Below are positions 26,029-34,874 of a stretch of 64,000 nucleotides of DNA, piece after piece (position 1 is the stretch's first letter; each line of letters opens with the position of its first letter). Where the stretch lies: assembly GCF_014198605.1 (NCBI RefSeq), contig NZ_JACIHU010000010.1; one strand, given 5' to 3'. Origin of the DNA: Rhizobium etli_C. GTDB taxonomy: Bacteria > Pseudomonadota > Alphaproteobacteria > Rhizobiales > Rhizobiaceae. A program made the translations under genes and the position numbers. The notes under the pieces are model-generated. The model did no database searches and was not told the DNA's origin. It worked only from the letters and a program-made list of their open reading frames with translations.

Positions 26029-26044
26029 ATGAAAATATTTTCAT
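26029..26044. promoter_or_regulatory. Operator-like palindrome O1 of glycan locus A
   Basis: ATGAAAATATTTTCAT is a perfect 16-bp palindrome 22 bp upstream of the GTG start of the 840-aa gene. A near-identical copy stands at 26170-26185 before the divergent binding-protein gene. Matching sites at both ends of a divergent promoter region indicate a shared repressor. The ROK regulator at 16549 is the nearest candidate. Confidence 0.6.
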
Positions 26045-26110
26045 TAGGTGATTTTGACGCGTTATTTCTGAAAATTGCTCAAAAACATCGCTATTCGCTT
26101 AGAAAATAGC

Positions 26111-26138
26111 TTGACGGGACGAATGTCAAGTATATGAA
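26111..26138 (+). promoter_or_regulatory. Sigma-70-like promoter of the locus A binding-protein gene
   Basis: TTGACG (26111-26116) and TATGAA (26133-26138) are separated by 16 bp. A start near 26145 would place the palindrome at 26170 inside the transcribed leader, a typical roadblock position for a repressor. It is a pattern match only. Confidence 0.45.
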
Positions 26139-26169
26139 ATTCGCTTATCGATGGCTGATGCCGCGATTG

Positions 26170-26185
26170 ATGAAAATGTTTTCAT
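26170..26185. promoter_or_regulatory. Operator-like palindrome O2 of glycan locus A
   Basis: ATGAAAATGTTTTCAT differs from O1 (26029-26044) by one central base. It lies directly before the GGGAGG ribosome site of the binding-protein gene, so bound protein would block transcription and the ribosome site would emerge only on release. Confidence 0.6.
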
Positions 26186-26197
26186 GGGAGGATGAAA

Positions 26198-27484
26198 ATG
26201 AAAACCTATCTCTCAGGGGCTTTCGCACTGGCGCTGGCCACCGTTTCTTTCGCCTGGTCCAGCGTGGCCATGGCCGAAACCCAGACGATCACCTTTCTCT
26301 TCACCGACGACGACCAAGCTTATGTCGAGCGGATGGAAGCGCTGAGCAAGGAATTCGAGACCGCGCATCCCGACATCAAGGTGAACTTCGTCTCCTCGGG
26401 TTATGATGCCGTCGCCAAGCAGCTGCCGGTGCAGCTCGCCATCGGCGAAGGCCCTGATATCGCCAAGATCACCGACTGGCAGCTGGCGCCCTATTACCTC
26501 GACATGCGCCCGCTGATGAAAGACCCGGACGGTTTCGCCAAGCTGCACGGCGATAGCCTGAACACGCTTCGTTTCCCCGGCGTCAACGATCCGAATTCGA
26601 TCAACGGCTATGTCGCCTCGCAGACCTTCAACCTGCCCTTCGTCAACAAGACGCTCTTCGAACAGGCGAATGAACCACTTCCGAAGCCGACGGCCACGCT
26701 GAAGGAGATCGTCGAAGCCTCTGCGCGTGTCGCCAAGGCGACCGGCGCCCAGATCCCCTTCACGATGGACCGCTCGGGCCATCGCTTCTCGGGTGCTGCC
26801 TTCTCCTATGGCTCGAACTACGTCAAGGACGGCAAGTTCTCCTTCCCCGACGATGCAGCCAAGCGCTACATCACCGATCTCTACAACTGGACGAAGGACG
26901 GCTCTTTCCCGAAGGAAATGTGGGGTGCTGCCGGCGGAACCCAGTACAAGAACATGGGCGACGAGTTCGTCAACGGCAATGTCGTGACCTATCTCGCCGG
27001 CAACTGGATGGTCAATCCGTTCCAGAAGAAGATCGCCGACGCCTTCGATTGGACGGCGATCAGCGCGCCCTGCGGCGATGCCGGCTGCTACGCGATGCCT
27101 GGCGGCACCGCGATCGTCGGCTTCAAGCGCACCAAGCATCCCGAAGCTGTCGCGGCCTTTATCGAGTTCCTCGGCTCGGAAAAGATCCAGCGTGAAATCG
27201 CCGAAAACTACGTCATCCTGACCGGCGCCGACATCAAGGATCCGCAGTACAAGCTCGACAGCCAGAATGCCAAGGACGCCATGGCCGTCTTCCTCGCCGC
27301 CCGCAACAGCGCGCCGAAGGCAGCCCGCGACCTCGAACGCCTCAAGGGTTCGTCCGCCATCTATCAGCTCATCGTCCAGCGAATGAGCCAGCTGATCGTC
27401 GGTGAGCTCTCCCTTGAAGACACGTTCAAGGCGATGAGCGCGGACGTCGACAAGGTCAACGTGGCGCTCGCCGCCAACAAGTAA
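26198..27484 (+). CDS. Extracellular solute-binding protein of a carbohydrate ABC importer, locus A
   Basis: 428 residues from ATG 26198 (MKTYLSG), chosen over ATG 26192 because GGGAGG then has a 7-bp spacing. The signal peptide is cleaved near AMAETQT. The family-1/MalE-type fold is supported by the order FETAHPDIKVNFV, AIGEGPDIAKIT, NLPFVNKTLFEQ and, late, FIEFLGSEKIQREIAENY. A Cys pair in APCGDAGCYAMPGG may form a disulfide in the periplasm. It is divergent from the six-gene operon containing its two permeases and ATPase. The ligand is probably an acidic pectic oligosaccharide, by context. Confidence 0.9.
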   Translation: MKTYLSGAFALALATVSFAWSSVAMAETQTITFLFTDDDQAYVERMEALSKEFETAHPDIKVNFVSSGYDAVAKQLPVQLAIGEGPDIAKITDWQLAPYYLDMRPLMKDPDGFAKLHGDSLNTLRFPGVNDPNSINGYVASQTFNLPFVNKTLFEQANEPLPKPTATLKEIVEASARVAKATGAQIPFTMDRSGHRFSGAAFSYGSNYVKDGKFSFPDDAAKRYITDLYNWTKDGSFPKEMWGAAGGTQYKNMGDEFVNGNVVTYLAGNWMVNPFQKKIADAFDWTAISAPCGDAGCYAMPGGTAIVGFKRTKHPEAVAAFIEFLGSEKIQREIAENYVILTGADIKDPQYKLDSQNAKDAMAVFLAARNSAPKAARDLERLKGSSAIYQLIVQRMSQLIVGELSLEDTFKAMSADVDKVNVALAANK

Positions 27485-27519
27485 CCGGCCGCGCCTGTCT
27501 CCCACAGATTGCGCGCTGC

Positions 27520-27561
27520 ATCAGCCACGACCTCGCAACAGGCCGTGGCTGATCGTTTTTT
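27520..27561 (+). terminator. Rho-independent terminator after the locus A binding-protein gene
   Basis: ATCAGCCACG and its complement CGTGGCTGAT enclose a 14-nt loop and are followed by CGTTTTTTG. This is a convincing intrinsic terminator, 36 bp after the stop codon. The rest of the gap to 27784 holds no recognisable gene. Confidence 0.85.
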
Positions 27562-27783
27562 GATGCGCCCCAGATAAGCGGCCGGACGCCTCGGCGAGGC
27601 CTCGCTCTGCCAATCGGGCGCCGCGGCAGATGCGCGCGGGTGGAAAGGACGGGTCTTCGGCGTCGTGACACGCGCTTCACGAGCGGCTATAGGCGTTGTC
27701 GGCCTGCGCGGCGCGCCGGCGTCAGGCTCAATTTACTGAAGCCGGCAAACCGGCGGCAGTCCAGCCCATTGAGGTGCATCTCC

Positions 27784-29046
27784 ATGCCACTCGGCTCCGA
27801 GCATCCGCTGCGAAGGGAACTTCACAACGAGCTCCATGCGCGTCCGTCGCTCTACTTCGATGGCGACACCGATGTCTGGCACGTCGCCATCGTCGGCGAG
27901 AATGGCCCTCCTTCGCTGCCGGATTCCCTGCCGGGATTGGAAGATGTGACCACGACCGGCGAGGGCAACCACGGCATCGGCCGCGTCGGCGACGGCCGGC
28001 TGAAATGGGAAGCCCATACCGAGTTTTTGACCCTCACCTTCGTCGTGCCGGCGTCGGCCGAACCCGGCAGCAACCCGCCGGAAGCCTTTCGAGCCTGCTG
28101 CAGCCAGATTGGCGGAAAGGTGATAGCGGCCGTGCGCGTGCTGGTGCGCGACGAAAAGGACGGGCGCATTCTGGAAAAACCCAAGCTCGACTATGTCGCT
28201 TCGCGGGTCGGCGGCGGCGACGCCGAGGTGCATTCGAACTTTCGACTGACCGACAGCGACTTCCTCGAGTTCCTGTTTTTCAACCGCAATCTCAACGCCT
28301 ATCGCACCGGCCGCATGGTCCGGCGTTTCCTGGAAATCGAGACTTATCGGATGATGGCGCTGCTGGCGTTGCCGATGGCGCGCGAGACCGTGTCGAAGCT
28401 TTCCGCCTTTGACCAGCGGCTCGATCTCCTGATCGTCCATATGCAGAGCGCCGTCAAAGTCGACAAGGCGCTGCTGTCCGAAGTGACGAGACTCTCCTCG
28501 GATGTGCTGAACTTCTCGGCACTCGCCCGCCACCGCTTCGGCGCGACGAAAGCCTATGCCGAGATCGTGGCGAGCAGGCTGTCGGAGCTTCGCGAGGAAC
28601 GCGTCGAGCAGAGACAAAGGCTGGGCACGTTCATCGACCGCCGCTTCCAACCGGCTGTCCGCTCGGTCTATGCGGCAGAGCGGCGCCTCGACGAACTGGC
28701 CGAACGCGTCAGCCTGGCCGGAGACCTGCTCAGAACCACCGTGCAGGTTCAGCTCGAAGATCAAAACGCCTCGCTGCTGACCTCGATGGAGGAGCGGGCG
28801 CGCATCCAGGTGCATATCCAGCAGGCGGTCGAAGGCTTCTCCGTCATCGCCATCACGTACTACACCATAGGGCTCGCGAAGATCTGCCTCGAGAGCATCT
28901 CCGCCTTGGGTGTCGATCCACATGTGACGAAACTCGCCGTTCTTGGCGCCATCCCCCTCGTGCTCTTCGCCGTCTGGACCGCGGTTCGCCATGTCCGCAA
29001 AAGCATCACGGGCACGCCGCACGCTCCGGCAGCCGGAAGCCACTGA
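27784..29046 (+). CDS. DUF3422 family membrane-anchored protein
   Basis: 420 residues from ATG 27784 (MPLGSEHPLRRELHNELHAR), chosen because GAGGTG lies 8 bp upstream and the conserved HPLR..L..E.HARP start of DUF3422 begins there. The N-terminal globular part is followed by long helical segments rich in Arg and Glu (about residues 210-360, probable coiled coil). Two C-terminal membrane helices are visible (VIAITYYTIGLAKICLESI and LGAIPLVLFAVWTAV). The family is widespread in alpha- and betaproteobacteria and has no established function. The gene stands alone between loci A and B. Confidence 0.82.
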   Translation: MPLGSEHPLRRELHNELHARPSLYFDGDTDVWHVAIVGENGPPSLPDSLPGLEDVTTTGEGNHGIGRVGDGRLKWEAHTEFLTLTFVVPASAEPGSNPPEAFRACCSQIGGKVIAAVRVLVRDEKDGRILEKPKLDYVASRVGGGDAEVHSNFRLTDSDFLEFLFFNRNLNAYRTGRMVRRFLEIETYRMMALLALPMARETVSKLSAFDQRLDLLIVHMQSAVKVDKALLSEVTRLSSDVLNFSALARHRFGATKAYAEIVASRLSELREERVEQRQRLGTFIDRRFQPAVRSVYAAERRLDELAERVSLAGDLLRTTVQVQLEDQNASLLTSMEERARIQVHIQQAVEGFSVIAITYYTIGLAKICLESISALGVDPHVTKLAVLGAIPLVLFAVWTAVRHVRKSITGTPHAPAAGSH

Positions 29047-29159
29047 CGCGACCGCCGCCCTTTCGAGGCGGCGGCGTCCTCTTTGCTGCGTTAGAGCCTT
29101 TCCCAGTTAGACTAGATGAAGCATTTTTGCGACGGCATCACGTCTTTGTTTTGGAGGTA

Positions 29160-30044
29160 TCAGCGCCCACCGAAGCCGGAGCCGACGGTGATGCCCTTGT
29201 AGATCACCCTCTGCAGCACGATCGCGAGAATGACGCCCGGCACCATGGATATTGTCGCGCCGGCCATGATGTAGTTCCAGGAGGTGCCTTGCTGGGTCTG
29301 GAACAGAGTGAGCCCAAGCGGCAGCGTTGCTTTGTCGAGGCCGCTGGTGGCGATCAGCGGCCAGAGGAAACTCTTCCACTGCGCGATGAAGGTGAAGAGC
29401 GACAACAGGCCGATCGCCGGCATGGCAAGCGGCACGATGACGGTGATCAGGATGCGCAGGCGCGAGGCCCCGTCCATCATCGCCGCCTCGTCGAGATCCT
29501 TGGGAATGCCGAGGATGAACTGCCGCAGCAGGAAGGTGCCGAAGGAAGAGAAGGCAACCGGCAGGATCATGCCGTGATAGGTGTTGATCCAGCCGAGTTT
29601 GCTGACGACAAGGAAGAGCGGGATGACCAGCATCACCTGCGGGATCATCAGCGTGCTGAGGTAGGTGAGCAGCAACCCTTCCCGTCCGGGAAACCGCAGG
29701 CGCGCAAAAGCATACGCCGAGAGGCAGGAAACCACGAGTACGATCGCGGTCACGCCGCAGGCGACGATGAAGGAATTCATCAGGAACGTGCCGAAGGGCA
29801 GCGAAACCAGCGCCTCGACGAAATTGCCCCACTGATATTCCTCGGGCAGGATGCGCACCGGCACGGCCAGCACTTCGGTATTGGAGCGCACCGCGTTCGA
29901 CACCATCCAGAAAAACGGAAAGAGGAAGAGCAGCGCGACCAGCGAAAGGCCGGCATAGCTGATGAAGGTGCCGATCCGCCGCAGGATGCGGTGCCGGTTC
30001 TGGGACTGGGAGTGCGGATGCCGCAAGGTCGGGTCAATCGTCAT
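29160..30044 (-). CDS. Carbohydrate ABC transporter permease (MalG type), locus B
   Basis: 294 residues with six helices. EAA loop DEAAMMDGASRLRILITVIV ending in PLAMP, and C-terminal VQRVIYKGITVGS-like end typical of MalG relatives. It overlaps the MalF-type permease by 11 bp and closes the locus B operon (fucosidase, binding protein, two permeases). A 113-bp gap without clear features separates it from DUF3422. No ATPase gene is present in this operon. Confidence 0.9.
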   Translation of the reverse strand: MTIDPTLRHPHSQSQNRHRILRRIGTFISYAGLSLVALLFLFPFFWMVSNAVRSNTEVLAVPVRILPEEYQWGNFVEALVSLPFGTFLMNSFIVACGVTAIVLVVSCLSAYAFARLRFPGREGLLLTYLSTLMIPQVMLVIPLFLVVSKLGWINTYHGMILPVAFSSFGTFLLRQFILGIPKDLDEAAMMDGASRLRILITVIVPLAMPAIGLLSLFTFIAQWKSFLWPLIATSGLDKATLPLGLTLFQTQQGTSWNYIMAGATISMVPGVILAIVLQRVIYKGITVGSGFGGR

Positions 30045-30960
30045 AATGCACCCATTTGCGCTGCATGTGGAACTGCAGGATGGTGAGGCCCATGATCATG
30101 ACGAACATCACCCAGGCGAGCGCCGAGGCATAGCCCATCTGGAAATTGGTGAAGCCCTTCTGGTAGATGGCGAAGCCGAGTGTCGCCGTCGCCGAGCCCG
30201 GGCCGCCGCGGGTCATGGCGAAGATCTCGTCGAAAACCTGCAGCGAGGTGATGGCCGTCATGACGGTGGCGAAGAAGACCGTCGGCGAGATGAGCGGCAG
30301 ACGGATGCGCCAGAAGCGCCGCCACGGCCCTGCCCCATCGATCATCGCCGCCTCGAGATAGTGCTTCGGCACCAGGTCGAGCGCGGCGTTGAACATCACG
30401 ACGTTGTAGCCGACGTTGGCCCAGAGCGTGACGAGCACGACCGCCTGCATCGCCCAACTCGAACTCAGCAGGAAATTCGGCAGGCCGAGGCCGAGCCACC
30501 GGATGACGTTGTCGGCAAGGCCGTCCGGCGTGAAGATCAGCAGCCACACCACGGAGGCTGCGATCGTAGGCGTGAAGGTCGGCAGGAAGAAAATCACCCT
30601 GAAGATCGCCTTGCCGCGCTTGAGGCTGGATATCCAGACCGCCAGCGTCAGCGAGACGATGATATTCAGTGCCAGATATTCCACCGCGAAGAACAGCGTA
30701 TTGCCGAGGATGGTGTAGAAAGCGGGATCGACGGTGAAGAGCTTGATATAATTCTGGACGCCGATGAAGGACGGCGTCTTCAGCAGCTGCCAGTTGGTGA
30801 AGGACAGTGCCAGCGACGCCAGGATCGGCAGCGCCATGAAGATCATGAAGCCGAGGAAACTCGGCAGCAGGAACAGCATGGCCGTCTGCGTCTCCGGCTT
30901 CAGGAAGCGCCGTGGCTGACCGGGCTGCAGGGTAATTTCGGCAACGGCGCTTTCCGACAT
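30034..30960 (-). CDS. Carbohydrate ABC transporter permease (MalF type), locus B
   Basis: 308 residues from ATG 30960 (MSESAVAEI), chosen because GGAGGAAG precedes it; the open frame extends further upstream without coding character. Six helices are visible, with EAA loop LEAAMIDGAGPWRRFWRIRL and MTRGGPGSATATLGFAIYQ. It forms the membrane channel with the overlapping MalG-type protein and receives substrate from the binding protein encoded 38 bp upstream. Confidence 0.9.
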   Translation of the reverse strand: MSESAVAEITLQPGQPRRFLKPETQTAMLFLLPSFLGFMIFMALPILASLALSFTNWQLLKTPSFIGVQNYIKLFTVDPAFYTILGNTLFFAVEYLALNIIVSLTLAVWISSLKRGKAIFRVIFFLPTFTPTIAASVVWLLIFTPDGLADNVIRWLGLGLPNFLLSSSWAMQAVVLVTLWANVGYNVVMFNAALDLVPKHYLEAAMIDGAGPWRRFWRIRLPLISPTVFFATVMTAITSLQVFDEIFAMTRGGPGSATATLGFAIYQKGFTNFQMGYASALAWVMFVMIMGLTILQFHMQRKWVHYDD

Positions 30961-30998
30961 GTCTTCCTCCAATGCGCGGCAATTCCTGCCGCCGCGCT

Positions 30999-32222
30999 CT
31001 ATTGCTGCGCGAGGCTCTGGATCGACTCCATCGTCTGCTTGGCGTCGGCGCTGCCGCCGAAGGCCGGCGGGAAATACTGGTTGAAGAGGTTTTCCACCGC
31101 CGCCCAATTGTTGGTGATCACATAGGGCACCGAATGCGCCAAAGAATAATCGAGCGCTTCGCCGCCATTGGTGATGTCCTTGGCCGCCACCTTGTACCAG
31201 GAGGATTGCGAGGCCGAGCGGGCCGGCAGCGCACGGCCCTGTTCGGCGAGATATTGCAGCGCCTCTGGGCTGGTCAGCACCTGGATCGCTTTCCAGGCGG
31301 CATCCTTGTTCTTGCTCGTCGTGGCAATGCCGAAGCCGGAGCCCGCCGTGACCGCGGCAAGGTCCTTGTCGTCTTCGCGCGGCAGGGTGGTGAGGCCGAT
31401 CTTGAACTTCGCCTTGTCCTTCATGCCGATGATCGACCAGGGACCATCGACATACATGGCGACATTGCCCGAATTGAACCGGCCCTGGATGAATGTGCCG
31501 ACATCGGCGCTCGACGGCACCAGCGGCGCGATCTTATCCTTGGCGGCAAAGCCGATCACCCTGTCGGCGGCGGCAATGGCGCTCGGATTGGTAAGGTCGA
31601 GCTCTCCGGCATCGTTGACATATTTATCACCCCAAGCCGCTGCCAGGACGGAATAGTTTTGCGGAGTGATGCCGAAGCCGTATTTGCCGTCTTTCGTCAG
31701 CTTCCTGGCGGCATCGGAAAATTCCGCGAGCGTCCAGCCCGGCTTCGGCAGCGGAATGCCCGCGGCTTCAAGCGCATCCCGGTTATAATAGACGACCCAA
31801 GGACCAACATCATAAGGTAGACCATAAAGCTGCTTATCGACCGACATGCCACCGATGATCGATGGCGTAAAGGCGCCAACGTCGAACTTGTCGGCCGCGA
31901 TCCGGTCATTCAGCGGCTCGAGCAGCGAATAGAAATTCGGCATACGCAGCGACTGCATGGAAACGATGTCGGCGAGTTGGCCCGAGGCCGCCAGCACCGG
32001 CAGGCGAGTCCAGTAATCGACCCAGCCCGTCGTCGTCAGCGTCACTTTGATATCGGGGTATTTGGCGGTCACCATGTCGGCCAGGTGCTGCCAGCCCTTG
32101 GTATCGGCCTCGGAACCGGTCCACATCTGCCAGGTCAAGTTGATCTGCTCGGCCGATGCTGTTGTGGCAAAGAGGCTGCCGCCGATTGCGGCAAGCAAAA
32201 GCGTTTTTTTCAGAACCTTCAT
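30999..32222 (-). CDS. Extracellular solute-binding protein, locus B (fucosidase locus)
   Basis: 407 residues from ATG 32222 (MKVLKKTLLLAAIGG), with GGGAGGAG upstream. Signal peptide cleaved near ASAEQ. MalE-type segments: LTWQMWTGSEADTKGWQHLA, WTRLPVLAASGQLADIV, YGLPYDVGPWVVYYNRDALE, and late AWKAIQVLTSPEALQYLAEQ. The ligand is unknown, but linkage to a cytoplasmic GH29 enzyme suggests a fucosylated oligosaccharide. It is the second gene of the operon, about 50 bp after the fucosidase. Confidence 0.9.
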   Translation of the reverse strand: MKVLKKTLLLAAIGGSLFATTASAEQINLTWQMWTGSEADTKGWQHLADMVTAKYPDIKVTLTTTGWVDYWTRLPVLAASGQLADIVSMQSLRMPNFYSLLEPLNDRIAADKFDVGAFTPSIIGGMSVDKQLYGLPYDVGPWVVYYNRDALEAAGIPLPKPGWTLAEFSDAARKLTKDGKYGFGITPQNYSVLAAAWGDKYVNDAGELDLTNPSAIAAADRVIGFAAKDKIAPLVPSSADVGTFIQGRFNSGNVAMYVDGPWSIIGMKDKAKFKIGLTTLPREDDKDLAAVTAGSGFGIATTSKNKDAAWKAIQVLTSPEALQYLAEQGRALPARSASQSSWYKVAAKDITNGGEALDYSLAHSVPYVITNNWAAVENLFNQYFPPAFGGSADAKQTMESIQSLAQQ

Positions 32223-32271
32223 GGGTTTCTCCTCCCTCCATGACGCAATGAACACCCGAATGCGACCGAGT

Positions 32272-33594
32272 TCACGCCTTGAGGACGATCTCGATCACCG
32301 GGACGGTGACATCAGGTCGCCGGACCGGCAGTTCGAGCGTGATCATGCCCTCCGGCACCATCACGCCGATATTGGAATCCACTTCCTTCGTCTGGCTGAG
32401 CCAGCGCACTTCGCTGGCGTCGTGCAGGAACTGCGCATAGGCGATCCTGTCGGCGAGGCCCTCGATATGGATGTGGCGGTAAGGCCAGTTGTAGACATGC
32501 AGATAGAGACGGTTGCCGCGCTGGGTGTAGCGGCAGCCGGCCGGCACCGGAAATTCGGAGGGGCCGGCGCCATAGATCGAGCGCCCATTGACCTCCATCC
32601 AGTTCTGGTAGACCTCGAGCGCGGCGATGGCGCGGGCGTCGAAGGTGCCGCGGCCGGTCGGGCCGACATTCATCAGGAGGTTGCCGCCGAGCGCGACGGA
32701 ATCGATCAGCAGCTGGATGATCTGCTCAGGGCTCTTCCAGCTGTCCTCGTCGCGGTGATAGCCCCATGAGCCGCTAAAGGTGTGGCAGGCTTCCCAGAGC
32801 ACACCCTGACTGGCCATGGCGGGCGCCACGCGCGGCGTATACTGCTCAGGCGTCGTCACGTCGGGCAGCGTGCCCGGCGGCAGGTCGAGGCGGTTGTTGA
32901 CGATGATTTCGGGCTGCAGCTCGCGAACCAGTTCGAGCAGCCGCTCGCTTTCCCAATCGGCGCGGCCCTTGCCTGGCAGGCCGCGATACTCGCGACCGGG
33001 ATAGCTGAAATCGAACCAGATGATGTCGATGCGGCCGAAGCCGGTCAGAAGCTCGCGCACCTGTTCGCGCATATAGGCGGCGTAATTGGCGATGTTCCGC
33101 CCTGAATTCAGCGCCTTGGCGTCGGGATGGTTGCGCAAGGGGTGGTGGACGTCGATCGGAAAGTCGGGATGGTGCCAGTCGAGCAGCGAATAATAGAAGC
33201 CGATCCTCAGCCCCTCGGCGCGGAAGGCCTCGACCAGCGGCGTCAGCAGCTCCTTGCCGCAGGGCGTATTCGGCGCCTTGTAATCGGTGACCTTGCTGTC
33301 CCACAGGCAGAAGCCTTCGTGGTGTTTGGTCGTCACCACGACATATTTCATGCCGGCAAGCCGGGCGCGCCGCGCCCAGCTCTTGGGATCGTAGAGATCG
33401 GGATCGAAATTCTCGAAATAGCGCTGATAATGATCGTCGTTCAGCTCTTCGCGGTTCTTCAACCACTCATGCCGCGCCCCGAGCGCATAAAGGCCCCAAT
33501 GGATGAACATGCCAAGGCGATCATGGCTGAACCAGGCGTGCTTGCCCGCCCCTAACGATTCAGGCTTTTCGGGCCAACGTTCCGAACTCGTCAC
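32272..33594 (-). CDS. GH29 alpha-L-fucosidase, cytoplasmic
   Basis: 440 residues, GTG start preceded by GGAGGAGAAAC. The GH29 pattern is strong: GMFIHWGLYAL near residues 28-38, YVVVTTKHHEGFCLWDS at 84-100, FYYSLLDWHHPD near 133-144, and IIWFDFSYPG with the presumed nucleophile Asp195. Later come LLMNVGPTGRGTFD and an active-site-flanking NGRSIYG. No signal peptide, so it would hydrolyse fucosides after import. It is the first gene of locus B, divergent from a LacI repressor with AACCGGTT sites near both starts. Linkage specificity cannot be read. Confidence 0.92.
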   Translation of the reverse strand: MTSSERWPEKPESLGAGKHAWFSHDRLGMFIHWGLYALGARHEWLKNREELNDDHYQRYFENFDPDLYDPKSWARRARLAGMKYVVVTTKHHEGFCLWDSKVTDYKAPNTPCGKELLTPLVEAFRAEGLRIGFYYSLLDWHHPDFPIDVHHPLRNHPDAKALNSGRNIANYAAYMREQVRELLTGFGRIDIIWFDFSYPGREYRGLPGKGRADWESERLLELVRELQPEIIVNNRLDLPPGTLPDVTTPEQYTPRVAPAMASQGVLWEACHTFSGSWGYHRDEDSWKSPEQIIQLLIDSVALGGNLLMNVGPTGRGTFDARAIAALEVYQNWMEVNGRSIYGAGPSEFPVPAGCRYTQRGNRLYLHVYNWPYRHIHIEGLADRIAYAQFLHDASEVRWLSQTKEVDSNIGVMVPEGMITLELPVRRPDVTVPVIEIVLKA

Positions 33595-33631
33595 AGGTTT
33601 CTCCTCCCTGTTTTCCGGCCCGACATCATAT

Positions 33632-33643
33632 CGAACCGGTTCG
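33632..33643. promoter_or_regulatory. LacI-type operator near the fucosidase operon start
   Basis: CGAACCGGTTCG is a perfect 12-bp palindrome with the central CG typical of LacI-family operators. It lies 38 bp before the fucosidase start and just downstream of the putative -10 box. A second copy of its core stands before the lacI-type gene. Confidence 0.65.
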
Positions 33644-33650
33644 GTGATTG

Positions 33651-33679
33651 ATCATCTTGCTTGATCCCTTGCCTGTCAA
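33651..33679 (-). promoter_or_regulatory. Promoter of the fucosidase operon
   Basis: On the minus strand TTGACA (33679-33674) is followed after 17 bp by GATGAT (33656-33651). The predicted start falls on the AACCGGTT operator, a sensible layout for repression. It is a pattern match only. Confidence 0.5.
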
Positions 33680-33783
33680 GCTGAAATTCGGAAATCGTAA
33701 AACCCATTGTGTTGACACACATTCCGGTCGATTATGAAGGATAAGTTGCGTAAACGAAGGAAATCTGACAAAAGGAAGCATTA

Positions 33784-33793
33784 GAACCGGTTC
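33784..33793. promoter_or_regulatory. LacI-type operator before the lacI-like gene
   Basis: GAACCGGTTC, flanked by A and G/A, repeats the core of the 33632 site and ends 7 bp before ATG 33801. It suggests autorepression, with bound protein also masking the ribosome-site region. Confidence 0.6.
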
Positions 33794-33800
33794 GATAGAT

Positions 33801-34808
33801 ATGACGACCATACGAGATGTCGCGCGCCTGGCGGGGGTTTCGATCTCGACCGTCTCGCTCGCGCTCAATAGCCCGAAGCGGGTCGGCGCCGAGACGCTGG
33901 ACCGCATCCAGCAGGCAATAAAATCGACCGGCTACCGCATCGATCCGGTGGCCCAAACACTGGCGCGCGGGCGCAGCTCGCTCATCGGTTTCGTGTCGGC
34001 CAATCTCGGCAACATGTTCTTCGGCGATATCCGCCGCGAGATCGAGCATCAGGCGCTCGACCACGGCTATTTCGTGCTGATCGCCGACTCCTCCGGCCGC
34101 GCCGATCTCGAACGGGCGCTGCTGGAGCGGATGGAGGCGCAGAAGATCGCCGGCATTGCGCTGGCGACAAACGGCCACGGCGAGGAATACGCAGCCTTCC
34201 TGCGCGATTTCAAAACGCCGATCGTGATGTTCGACCAGAAGGTGGAAGGTGCCGAGCGCGATTTCGTCGGTTCCGACAATCCGCTGACGACGACCATCCT
34301 GACCGAGCACCTGCTGCAGCTCGGCCATCGGCGCATCGCCTTCATCTCCGGCCCGAGCGGCCTGCACACCGCCGACGAGCGCCTGAAGGGCTTCATGGAT
34401 ACGATGGCGGCGGCCGGCGTCGATGTCGATCCTTCGCTGGTTGCCGAGGGTGGCTATACCAGGACCGGCGGCCATACGCAGGCGATGCGGCTGCTCACCC
34501 GCCGCGACCGGCCGACCGCCATCATCGGCGCCAACAACATGATGGGGCTTGCGACGCTGCAGGTGATGCAGGAAATGGGCTTCCGCTGTCCTGAGGACGT
34601 TTCGCTAGCGATGGTCGACGACGTGCCCTGGAGCAACGTCATCACGCCGCGCATCACCATGGTGGTGCAGGATGCCCAGAAGCTCGGCGAACTGGCGGCG
34701 CAGCGTCTGCTGGCAAGAATCTCAAGCCCGGAAGCCGCCGCCGAACCGCCACAGGACTTCATCCTGACGCCGAAATTCGTGCGAGGGGAATCGACCAGGC
34801 GGCTGTGA
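33801..34808 (+). CDS. LacI family repressor of the fucosidase locus
   Basis: 335 residues. Helix-turn-helix MTTIRDVARLAGVSISTVSL (residues 1-20) and hinge region near YRIDPVAQTLARGRS. The effector domain carries FVSANLGNMFFGDIRREIEH, LLQLGHRRIAFISGPSGLHT and VSLAMVDDVPWSNVITPRIT. It is divergent from the fucosidase operon with two AACCGGTT palindromes in the 206-bp gap, so it is most likely that operon's repressor, induced by a sugar released from or carried by the imported glycan. Confidence 0.9.
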   Translation: MTTIRDVARLAGVSISTVSLALNSPKRVGAETLDRIQQAIKSTGYRIDPVAQTLARGRSSLIGFVSANLGNMFFGDIRREIEHQALDHGYFVLIADSSGRADLERALLERMEAQKIAGIALATNGHGEEYAAFLRDFKTPIVMFDQKVEGAERDFVGSDNPLTTTILTEHLLQLGHRRIAFISGPSGLHTADERLKGFMDTMAAAGVDVDPSLVAEGGYTRTGGHTQAMRLLTRRDRPTAIIGANNMMGLATLQVMQEMGFRCPEDVSLAMVDDVPWSNVITPRITMVVQDAQKLGELAAQRLLARISSPEAAAEPPQDFILTPKFVRGESTRRL

Positions 34809-34874
34809 GCCCCACCTCTGAACTCCGCCAGCCAGGTGAAAGAAGAGGCGGTGCGAAGGTCCAAGAGAGCGTCA

